From contig JARUHJ010000002.1 in the NCBI GenBank assembly GCA_029667085.1, positions 124,001 to 188,000 of the forward strand: DNA of 64,000 nucleotides. The letters run 5' to 3'. The notes beneath the pieces were generated by a model. It made no database searches. It saw only the letters and a program-made list of their open reading frames with translations, and was not told the origin of the DNA. Below are positions 39,804-47,909 of this stretch, in pieces (the stretch's first letter is position 1; every line of letters starts with the position of its first letter). The position numbers were made by a program, and so were the translations under genes. Source of the DNA: Deltaproteobacteria bacterium IMCC39524 (GTDB lineage Bacteria > Desulfobacterota > Desulfuromonadia > Desulfuromonadales > BM103).

Positions 39804-42800
39804 GTGCTTGCTAGTCTCAGGTGGTGTGTTTGCTGTTCACTCCTTTTGACTCTGCAATTTGTTGCGTCTTCATTTGTTTCGACCTCTGCTGCCGAAGTGC
39901 AGTTGGGCACCGATGATTCGACATCATCAACCCGTGCATCTTCGAGTCGGTCTGAGTCTTTCGTCAGTCCCCTCACGACACCAACGGGGATTGTGATGGG
40001 TTTTGTCCTGGGGGTGGGTGAGCTTCCGGAGTTTTCAAAAGATTTGGAGGCCGTTGGTTTTTATCTGCAAGAGCAGTTATCCCTGCCGGTCAAGATGCGT
40101 ACTTTTGGAAGCGATGACCAGCTATACAACTGGTTGTCGCGTTTTAGAGAGGTTGATGTCGCCTGGCTCAGTGAGGATTTCCTCAAGAGTCTCCCTGTCG
40201 GAGACGTTTCCTCTCTGGCTCAAAGCCCAAGGCCTTCTGGTCTTTTCCCCTCGGGAGAGCTCGTCGCTCACCCCGGCTTTGATGGTGAACTCCGTCAACG
40301 GATCAGTGATGTCTTTTTGAGTATGGATCAAACATCTTCGGGGCGGGAGTTGTTGGCTCGACTTGAAATTGAACATTTTGTTGCGTCATCTCAAAGAATG
40401 CCCTCGAAGGTGGCAGAGGCGGTTGTGCCGGCGGGAGAGCCTGGTTCCCCCCTTGATGAAGTCAAAGGCATACCGATGTCGGTGTTTGTTGCCGGTCGCG
40501 CAACGCAGACCGGGCGCACGCCAGAATCTCGAGTCCTCGAGTCCGAGGACGACGTGGAGCTTAATGCTCTGGTTCGCTCCCCTGCTGCAGAAGATTTTGT
40601 CGAGCCTTTAGAGCCAGCGAGCTCTTCAAGAGCACCCGACGTGTTAATTGCTTCTCCCCCATCTCGGGACACCATTGATTCCGAACGTGTCTCGATCGGT
40701 TTTATTGTGGATGATTGCGATAATTTATCGCCATCAAAAAATATGCAGAAATTCAGTTTCTACCTGCAAGAACACCTCTCAATCCCCGTTCAGGTGCGCA
40801 ACTTTTGCACGGAAGATCAGTTATATGACTGGTTAATTCGTTTCAGAGAGGTTGATGCTGCCTGGTTCAGCAAGCAATTCCTCGATGAACTCCCCGTTGG
40901 AGAAATTTTTTCCCTAGCAGAGAATCCAAGTCCTTCTTCAGTGTTTCCTTACGGAGAACTCGTCGCTCGTCCAGGGGTTGAAGATGATCTTCGCAAGCAG
41001 ATAAGTGGTGCTCTGCTGAGCATGGAGCAAACCGCCCCGGGGCGCCAGTTGTTGGCCGAGCTTGAGGTCAGTCGTTTTGTTCCACCACCTCATCGGCAAC
41101 CGTCTCCAGAGCGAAAAGAGACCGTGCAGCGGGACGATTCTGGCGACTATCTCGCGATAAGCGACAATGCATCGCACCTCTCGGAATCGAAGAGTTCTGA
41201 CGTTTCACCGCCACTTTTGTCCAGTCCTGTTCCTGCATTGGCAGAAACCCCGTCGATGCCGGTGACTTCTGCTGGGCAAGCAGAGCAGGTTGTCAGCAGA
41301 CCAAAAGCTCAATCAGTTGAGCTTTTGGAGCAAGAAAAACTTGCACCAGCAAACTCCAGTTCAAAGGCGTCTTCACCACTTCGAAAGACTGATGGGGCCG
41401 GGCAGGTTTTGATCGGTTTTGTCGCCGATGATGGTGCTCTGGTTCAATCTTCAAAAGCCGAGGAGAAAATCGGTCGTTATCTTCAAGCCCAGCTGTCCGT
41501 ACCTATCAAGATGCGCAGCTTCGATACGGAAGCTCAGCTGTATAGCTGGTTGACTCGATTCAGGGAAGTCGACGCGGCATGGCTCAGTAAAACATTCCTC
41601 GATAAACTACCTGTTGGTGAAGTCTTTCGTCTGGCTCAAAGCTCAAGTCCTTCATCGGCTTTGCCTTACGGCGAGTTGGCTGCCCATCCAGGTGCGGATG
41701 GTGAACTCAGGAAACGGATAGGCGCTGCTCTGCTGGGTATGGAGCGAACCTCTGCTGGTCGCGAGCTTTTGGCTGAGCTTGAAATCAGTCGTTTTGTGTC
41801 GTCATCTCAAAAAGAGGCCTCTTCAGAAATGGAGGAACTGGCGCCGCTCGGTGAAACAGAGCCCGCTCGTGCGGTGAATACCGATAAATCGCAGGCCTCA
41901 GAACAGAATGAACCCGAGGCTGCCCCGGCAGTTTTGCTCAATGCCGTTCCTGCTTCGGTTGAAACCCCGTCGGTGCCGGTGGCCGGTGCCGGTCAAACAG
42001 CTCAGGATCTCCGCACACAAGAATCTGTATTCGTCGAGCCTGAGAATGTTGAAAAGACTGCTGATCTGGAAGTACCTACTGTTCGAGAAGACTCTGGCGA
42101 GTCTTCAGCTCCAAAAGATTCTTCTCAATCAAGCACTATCCCAGAGATCTCTTCTTCAGCACAAAGTGTTGAAGACTCCAGGCCGGTTGCAGATGGTTTG
42201 AATGTGCCGGGGGAGCGAAGCTTGGCGGGGTTGGTTGGTCGGTCTGAAATTTCAGTCCTCGCAGACGCCGAAGGGCAGTTTGTGAAAAGCATGGCGATCA
42301 ATCAAGTGTTGGAAGATGAATTCGCCAACCAGGTCGGAGAAACAGACCTTCAGGAGTCGATCAGCGCCGGTCGAAGTTTTAGTCGCGAAAGTCTTGCTGC
42401 TTTGGCGCGTGTTGAACAGGCGGAAGCGCAAACCGGGCAGGCTCTCGCCCAAATGCTGCCTTCCGTTACACTTCGGGCAAATCGTGGTTATGAGACCTCT
42501 GAGCCTTCCGTTGTCGTGGATGAAACAACCGGGGAACTTATCGACTCTGATAAGCACATTCGGACTGATACTGCGCTTACCATTCGTCAGCCTTTGTTTG
42601 ATCTTCCCATCTTTCTGGATTGGCAACGTCGCAAGGTCAAAGAACAGGCTCGCGACGAGGGTTATCGGGGCAATGACGGCGATGCCTATCTCTCCACTGT
42701 CAGCTCCTACCTTTCTCTGGTCTCCAGTCGTTTGCAGGCTGATGTGACGCGCGACTTTGAAAAACAGCTTGACGAGCTACTGACCTATATCGAAAAAAGA

Positions 42801-43607
42801 TCCGAAGCTGGAGCAGCCAGCGTTTCTGACATGACCCGTGTACTCGCGCGCAGTCAGGCGACTGTGTCCTCCCGATTGGAGCTTGAGTCTGCCCATGCTG
42901 CGGCGGGGTCTGAATTTGTTCGGCTGACCAACCTTGTCCCTGAGAAGGTTCGGCTCCCGGTCGTTGAGGACGTTGGCGCCTCGTTGCTGCCGGAATCCTT
43001 TGATGAAGCTGTTGCTGTTGCTATGAAACACAACCCTGATATTGCTGCGCTCACCGCTGAACTTGAGGCTGCAAAAATTGACCAGCACTCAGCAAAGGGC
43101 CGCTATCTGCCCCGTGTTGACGCCGAGTACACGGACACCTATTCCCGTGGCGCAGGTGGTGCTCCCAGTGAAGACGACCAGAGAGACAAGCGCCTCATGC
43201 TGGTGTTGAACTGGGAGCTTTTCAGCGGCGGAAACGACTACAATTTTCATCTTGAAAAAGTAGCGCGACACAAAGAGTTGCAGTACCGTCTGGACGATCA
43301 GCGTCGTAGCGTTGTGCAAGCCCTTTCAGCCAATTATGCTGCTCTTACATCAACGAGGGATCGGATTAAGTCCGGGTACCAGGAGTTGGAGTCGATCTCC
43401 ATTGCGTCAGAAGCCATGTCAAAAAGGATGCTTTCCGGAAACCAGTCTCTACTGGATCTTCTGGATGTCTACAACCAGCACTACCAGGTTCGTGCCCGCT
43501 TGGTCAGCTTGCATACTCTTGAGATGAACACGGTGGCGCAGTTGGCTCGACTGACACTCGGCACTCCGTGGGCGAAGTCTGAAAGAAGGTCTTCTCAGGG
43601 TGAATGA
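39804..43607 (+). CDS. TolC-like outer-membrane channel with three N-terminal repeated modules
   Basis: The 1,267-residue protein is about three times a normal TolC. The start is the GTG with AAGGAG 7 bases upstream, giving a signal peptide (LASLRWCVCCSLLLTLQFVA). Three modules of about 135 residues (about 62-197, 294-430, 533-669) share IGF(V/I), YLQxQLSxPxxxR(T/N/S)F, LxRFREVD(V/A)AW(L/F)S, LP(V)GE(V/I) and GRxLLAxLE(I/V)xxFV. These are joined by Ser/Pro/Glu-rich linkers. The pattern resembles part of PhnD-type periplasmic binding proteins. Residues about 850-1265 are an outer-membrane efflux protein domain (SRESLAALARVEQAEAQTGQ to LARLTLGTPW). It is first in the adhesin secretion operon, the SiiC/LapE position. 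Confidence 0.85.
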   Translation: MLASLRWCVCCSLLLTLQFVASSFVSTSAAEVQLGTDDSTSSTRASSSRSESFVSPLTTPTGIVMGFVLGVGELPEFSKDLEAVGFYLQEQLSLPVKMRTFGSDDQLYNWLSRFREVDVAWLSEDFLKSLPVGDVSSLAQSPRPSGLFPSGELVAHPGFDGELRQRISDVFLSMDQTSSGRELLARLEIEHFVASSQRMPSKVAEAVVPAGEPGSPLDEVKGIPMSVFVAGRATQTGRTPESRVLESEDDVELNALVRSPAAEDFVEPLEPASSSRAPDVLIASPPSRDTIDSERVSIGFIVDDCDNLSPSKNMQKFSFYLQEHLSIPVQVRNFCTEDQLYDWLIRFREVDAAWFSKQFLDELPVGEIFSLAENPSPSSVFPYGELVARPGVEDDLRKQISGALLSMEQTAPGRQLLAELEVSRFVPPPHRQPSPERKETVQRDDSGDYLAISDNASHLSESKSSDVSPPLLSSPVPALAETPSMPVTSAGQAEQVVSRPKAQSVELLEQEKLAPANSSSKASSPLRKTDGAGQVLIGFVADDGALVQSSKAEEKIGRYLQAQLSVPIKMRSFDTEAQLYSWLTRFREVDAAWLSKTFLDKLPVGEVFRLAQSSSPSSALPYGELAAHPGADGELRKRIGAALLGMERTSAGRELLAELEISRFVSSSQKEASSEMEELAPLGETEPARAVNTDKSQASEQNEPEAAPAVLLNAVPASVETPSVPVAGAGQTAQDLRTQESVFVEPENVEKTADLEVPTVREDSGESSAPKDSSQSSTIPEISSSAQSVEDSRPVADGLNVPGERSLAGLVGRSEISVLADAEGQFVKSMAINQVLEDEFANQVGETDLQESISAGRSFSRESLAALARVEQAEAQTGQALAQMLPSVTLRANRGYETSEPSVVVDETTGELIDSDKHIRTDTALTIRQPLFDLPIFLDWQRRKVKEQARDEGYRGNDGDAYLSTVSSYLSLVSSRLQADVTRDFEKQLDELLTYIEKRSEAGAASVSDMTRVLARSQATVSSRLELESAHAAAGSEFVRLTNLVPEKVRLPVVEDVGASLLPESFDEAVAVAMKHNPDIAALTAELEAAKIDQHSAKGRYLPRVDAEYTDTYSRGAGGAPSEDDQRDKRLMLVLNWELFSGGNDYNFHLEKVARHKELQYRLDDQRRSVVQALSANYAALTSTRDRIKSGYQELESISIASEAMSKRMLSGNQSLLDLLDVYNQHYQVRARLVSLHTLEMNTVAQLARLTLGTPWAKSERRSSQGE

Positions 43608-43777
43608 AACCAACTTTAACTGATATCAAAGTCTTTTGTGTAAAGGTTCTAACAGTTAACCTCGTTCGTCACTTTGTCGCGCAAAGCAAAATAACATCGG
43701 CGCCACTTGGAGATAGCTGCAGTTGAAACAATGGGTTAAGTGAAACTCAAGTGCGTAACTAAGGGTGGATAATCAAT

Positions 43778-44461
43778 ATGGCATCACGTCATGAAGATAA
43801 CGATGGCTCAGATATTTTCTGGCCCGGCTATGTAGACGCTACGACCAACCTGATCCTTAACCTCCTCTTCCTCTTGACGATTTTGATGGTCGCTGTCTTC
43901 ATGTTTGCTCTCGAACTAGGGCGTTCCAGCCCGACTAAACCAGAAAATCCACCGGTGGTTTCTCCCCTAGAGGATCCGGAAGCTATTCCTTCGGGCACAA
44001 CTGACCCAGTTCAGGAAAATATTGCGTTAAGGCGTGAAGTTCTGCGTTTGAAAATGGAGCTTGCAAAGAAGGTCCCAGAGTCTGCTCAAGCAGGTGGTGT
44101 CGTTGAAACTGTGGAGGGTACCTCCCCTTTGGCGATACCGCAGAATGGCCTGGATAAGACCTTGGCTAGTGAGACAGAAATTATTGTACGGTTCATGGGA
44201 GAGTCCATTGAATTTATGCCTGCAGAACACGACCGCTTGCTCGAGGTATTGAAGCCCATTGCCGAAGCAGGGAAGGCAAGTATTACCGTTGAAGTCCCCG
44301 CGGGCTTTTCAGAAGCTAAGCGTATGGGGTTCTATAGAGCGATGTCGGTGCGAAATTTACTGATTGAAATGGAACTTCTCCAGGAAAACATTGATGTTTC
44401 GGTGGTTGAAGGAAACAACAAGGCCAACGCCTCAATCGTCAGGGTCAGGCCGCGTCAATAA
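43778..44461 (+). CDS. MotB/SiiA-like membrane protein with OmpA-like periplasmic domain
   Basis: The 227-residue protein starts with a short cytoplasmic segment, then GYVDATTNLILNLLFLLTIL. This is one TM helix with an Asp at its beginning (Asp19), the position of the proton-binding Asp in MotB, TolR and ExbD. A Pro-rich linker, a coiled segment (ENIALRREVLRLKMELAKKV) and an OmpA/MotB-like C-terminal fold (VRFMGESIEFMPAEHDRLLE, ...RAMSVRNLLIEMEL) follow. In SPI-4, SiiA plays this role beside SiiB. The HlyD-like gene starts 5 bases after its stop. The pairing with the downstream MotA-like gene makes a proton channel likely. Confidence 0.8.
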   Translation: MASRHEDNDGSDIFWPGYVDATTNLILNLLFLLTILMVAVFMFALELGRSSPTKPENPPVVSPLEDPEAIPSGTTDPVQENIALRREVLRLKMELAKKVPESAQAGGVVETVEGTSPLAIPQNGLDKTLASETEIIVRFMGESIEFMPAEHDRLLEVLKPIAEAGKASITVEVPAGFSEAKRMGFYRAMSVRNLLIEMELLQENIDVSVVEGNNKANASIVRVRPRQ

Positions 44462-44466
44462 GACTT

Positions 44467-45765
44467 ATGCAACTTTCCATATTTCATAAGGTACGTAAAG
44501 CCTTTGCTGACTTGTCGCCCCGGGTCGCCTTTGTCTTGCTGTTGCTGTTTAGCAGTATCGGTTTATTCGTGTGGGCTGGAATTGCAGAAGTCGATGTTAT
44601 TGTGCGCACTGAGGGACAGATCATTCCAGCCGGAAAATCGCAAATTGTGCAACATCTTGAAGGCGGGATTGTTCGTAAAATTCTGGTGAAGGAAGGTCAG
44701 GTCGTTGTTGCCGGAGAACCTTTGATAGAGTTAGCCGATGTACAGACCCGCTCAGACCTGGGGCAGGAACAGTCCATGCTTGATGCCTTGCGTGGCCGTG
44801 AAGCCCGTTTGATGGCTGAGTTAAATGGGACAGACACGATTACCTTCCCCGACACGCTGAATGACCCCAATGTGATCCGTTCGGAGACCGCTGCCTGGCA
44901 GGCGCGTCGTGCTCAACTTGACGAAGAGGTTCAGGTCTTGCAGGCGTTAAGTCTGCAAAAGAAGAGCGAGTTGGCGGAAATAAATTCGAAAAGAGAGAAC
45001 CTTCTTGAAGAGTTGAAATTGGCGATGAAAAAGCATCAGGTTATTGATGACCTGAGAAAAAACAACGCTGCCTCTGAACTGGAAGTTCTTGAAAGCCAGA
45101 TCCGCATACAAAAGCTCAATTCGCAAATAGATGAAGCCATAAATGCTGCTCCGCGCTTACGGGCTGCCCAGTCAGAAGCCGAATCGCGGGTAAAAGAAGC
45201 CGTTGCCCGTTTTCAGGCGGAAGCGTCTTCGGCATTGACTGAAGTGCGTGAGGATCTTGAAAAACTAAGTCATGAGATTGGTACCAGCGTCGACCGACTC
45301 GACAGGAATGTCGTCAGGAGCCCGGTTGCGGGTTTTATTAATAAATTGAATATCTCGACCATTGGCGCCGTCGTACGTCCTAGCGAAATATTGTTGGAAA
45401 TTACGCCTAGCGATGAACGCTTTGTCATTCAGACCCGATCAAATCCAAACGATCGCGCCCATCTCCGCCGTGGCTTGCCGGCGCGAGTGCGCATTGGAGC
45501 CTATGATTACGCAACCTATGGCACCTTTGAAGGTCATGTGACCGAGGTCAGCTCCGATACTCTGGTCGATGAGAGAGACAATCACTATTACCGTGTGAAT
45601 ATAGAGGTCGATGTGTCGACGATCATGTCACGTGCCCGCCAGCCGGGTGTGCTGATGCCTGGCATGGCTGCAAGCGTTGATATTGCCGTTGGTAAACGAA
45701 CGGTTCTGTCGTACATCCTTTCTCCTTTGTTGAAGTTTCGTGATGGGGCGTTTCGTGCCAATTAA
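44467..45765 (+). CDS. HlyD-family membrane fusion protein (type I secretion adaptor)
   Basis: The 432-residue protein has an N-terminal TM (VAFVLLLLFSSIGLFVWAGI) followed by IVRTEGQIIPAGKSQIVQHL and EGGIVRKILVKEGQVVVAGE, the biotinyl-lipoyl-like half-motif typical of HlyD/PrtE adaptors. A long alpha-hairpin (about residues 100-270) and the second half-motif VVRSPVAGFINKLNIST come next, then a beta-barrel domain ending VDIAVGKRTVLSYILSPLLK. It bridges an inner-membrane ABC transporter to TolC, so an ATPase partner is required somewhere. It corresponds to SiiD/LapC. Confidence 0.93.
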   Translation: MQLSIFHKVRKAFADLSPRVAFVLLLLFSSIGLFVWAGIAEVDVIVRTEGQIIPAGKSQIVQHLEGGIVRKILVKEGQVVVAGEPLIELADVQTRSDLGQEQSMLDALRGREARLMAELNGTDTITFPDTLNDPNVIRSETAAWQARRAQLDEEVQVLQALSLQKKSELAEINSKRENLLEELKLAMKKHQVIDDLRKNNAASELEVLESQIRIQKLNSQIDEAINAAPRLRAAQSEAESRVKEAVARFQAEASSALTEVREDLEKLSHEIGTSVDRLDRNVVRSPVAGFINKLNISTIGAVVRPSEILLEITPSDERFVIQTRSNPNDRAHLRRGLPARVRIGAYDYATYGTFEGHVTEVSSDTLVDERDNHYYRVNIEVDVSTIMSRARQPGVLMPGMAASVDIAVGKRTVLSYILSPLLKFRDGAFRAN

Positions 45766-45837
45766 GCTTTTTATACCAGTTGTTTGTGGAGTCTGACCGG
45801 CCTTTTGCCAACAAATAAACCTTAGAGAGAGAGTGTT

Positions 45838-47802
45838 ATGTTTAAACAACTCAAAATTTACTACATTCTTATATCACTGCCTTTTGTTTTGCTGCTGACT
45901 GGCTCCGCAGTTTTTTTTGACGCGATTCAGATGACCATAACCCGCAATCCTCATCCACAAATCAACTATACCATTTTCATTATTATCCTTTTCGGGGGCT
46001 TCCTGATCCTTATCAATGCCCGCCAGTTGGTAAAGGAAGCCAGGACAGTGGTGGATTTTTCCAGAGCTATCCACGCGAAAATTGATTTGGACGCTCTGCA
46101 GGAAATAGCCAGCAAATATACGGGCGCTGTTGCTTGCTTGTTTCAAATGGTCGCTTCATCGACCGGCCGCTCCATCTCTCATCAGGAACAGGTCGCCATT
46201 GAGAATGAACTGACAAACGCACGGTCCGGTCTGCAACGTCGTAATGCCTTGCCCCAATACCTGACCGGTTTGTTGGTCGGTATGGGACTGCTGGGAACAT
46301 TTATTGGTCTGCTCGCAACTCTTAATGACATTTCAACCCTGATCAGCAGCTTTGCAGAAATTGATATGAAAACTGCGAGTCCCCTCGTTGTCTTCCGTAC
46401 CATGATTGAACGGATGAAAGCCCCGATGCAGTCAATGGGGATTGCTTTCTCGGCCTCTATGTTCGGCTTGCTGGGATCAATCATCCTCGGCTTGATGATG
46501 GTCGGAATCCGCCGTTTACAGGGGGATATCTTCTCCTTGCTTCATTCGGAAGTTGCTCGTCACATCGAATTTGCTCTTTCCTTTGAACCCGCTGTCTCCG
46601 CCGGCTTGACCGGAGGAGTGGCGGTGCGCAGCGGAGATGAATACAAAGTTCTGATTCGCATTGAAGAAAGATTGGCCGAGGCGGCACGCCTGCAGCAGCG
46701 TAAATTGTCATCTGAAATAGACGATTTTCAAAAACAGCGCGCTGATATGTTGAGGGCTTTAACCGAGCAAACCGAAGCAAGCAATAACTTTCGTGGTGAA
46801 TTACAGGAACTGGGCAGGCAGCTCGGCACTATTGTCAATATTATGGAGAAGGGCAACGGTGAGGTCTGTAACCAAATTTCTGAGTTGACAGTTCATATGG
46901 CTGGAGACGCCAAAGAAACGCGTAAGCTGTTGGCTATGCAGGTGGATGAGCAGAAGGGCTTAAAGGAAACACTCGACTCTTACAATATTGAAGAAAGATT
47001 GTCTTTGGCGGAAAAATTGCATGAGCAAAAGCTGGCTTCCACAGAGAATACGCTTCAAGAACAACGCTCTGACATGTTGCGTACCCTTGCCGAGCAGACC
47101 GAGGCGAACAATGGTTTCCGTGATCAGTTGCAACAGCTTGGGGGCAAACTCGGCAGCCTTTTCGATGTGATAGAGAAGGGCAGCGGTGAGGTTTCCAGTC
47201 AACTGTCCGAACTGACGGTTCATCTGGCTAATGATGCAAAGGAGTCACATATCCTTCTTACCGATGCGAGTAATAACTTCCGCACTGATTTGCAGCAGCT
47301 TGGCAGCCAGCTGGGCAGCATTTGTAATCTTATCGAGAAGAGTGATGGTGATGTCAGTCGTCAGATTTCCGAGCTGACAGCGCGACTTGCTGTGGATGCC
47401 CAGGAGTCCCGGAGCCTGCTCGCCAATCAGGTGGATGAACAGAAAGGCCTGAGAGAGACTCTCGATTCATACAACATCGAAGAAAGGTTAGCAGAGGCGG
47501 CACGCGTTCAACAGCGAGCATTGTCATCTGAGATTGATGACTTCCAAAAGCAACGAGCTGACATGCTCCGTACCTTGAATGAACAGGTTGAGGCCAGCAA
47601 TAACTTCCGCAGTGAATTGCAGCAACTGGGCCGGCAACTCGAGACCATCTTCAATGTTACGGAGAAAGGCAACGATGAGATCTGTAGCCAGGTTTCCGAG
47701 TTAATGATTCATATGACCGCGGATGCCAAGGAGTCGAACAGGCTGCTTGGCTTGCTGGTGAGTGAACAGAGTCACAAAGATGACGCAGATTTGCAGACTT
47801 AG
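45838..47802 (+). CDS. MotA/TolQ/ExbB-like (SiiB-like) protein with repeated coiled-coil tail
   Basis: The 654-residue protein has TM helices at about 7-27, 44-60, 142-163 (GLLVGMGLLGTFIGLLATLN, the MotA/ExbB signature) and 201-225. From about residue 260 onward the chain is charged coiled coil built from repeats of about 110 residues. Shared blocks are EERL(A/S)EAAR, SEIDDFQKQRADMLR, SNNFRxELQxLGxQL and EQKGL(K/R)ETLDSYN; there are roughly three full repeats and a partial one. The first part matches the proton-channel subunit SiiB in SPI-4; the tail is not part of ordinary MotA or ExbB. It is separated from the MotB-like gene by the adaptor gene. Strong AGAGAGAG precedes the ATG. Confidence 0.82.
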   Translation: MFKQLKIYYILISLPFVLLLTGSAVFFDAIQMTITRNPHPQINYTIFIIILFGGFLILINARQLVKEARTVVDFSRAIHAKIDLDALQEIASKYTGAVACLFQMVASSTGRSISHQEQVAIENELTNARSGLQRRNALPQYLTGLLVGMGLLGTFIGLLATLNDISTLISSFAEIDMKTASPLVVFRTMIERMKAPMQSMGIAFSASMFGLLGSIILGLMMVGIRRLQGDIFSLLHSEVARHIEFALSFEPAVSAGLTGGVAVRSGDEYKVLIRIEERLAEAARLQQRKLSSEIDDFQKQRADMLRALTEQTEASNNFRGELQELGRQLGTIVNIMEKGNGEVCNQISELTVHMAGDAKETRKLLAMQVDEQKGLKETLDSYNIEERLSLAEKLHEQKLASTENTLQEQRSDMLRTLAEQTEANNGFRDQLQQLGGKLGSLFDVIEKGSGEVSSQLSELTVHLANDAKESHILLTDASNNFRTDLQQLGSQLGSICNLIEKSDGDVSRQISELTARLAVDAQESRSLLANQVDEQKGLRETLDSYNIEERLAEAARVQQRALSSEIDDFQKQRADMLRTLNEQVEASNNFRSELQQLGRQLETIFNVTEKGNDEICSQVSELMIHMTADAKESNRLLGLLVSEQSHKDDADLQT

Positions 47803-47909
47803 AAAATGATTCTGGTGCCACTGTAACGTGGCGTCAGCTCTTCACAGTTGGCCAGGTTGTCCCGTGCCTGATTGTGGAATATCGGTAGAAATAGAAAATG
47901 GGAGTTGTT

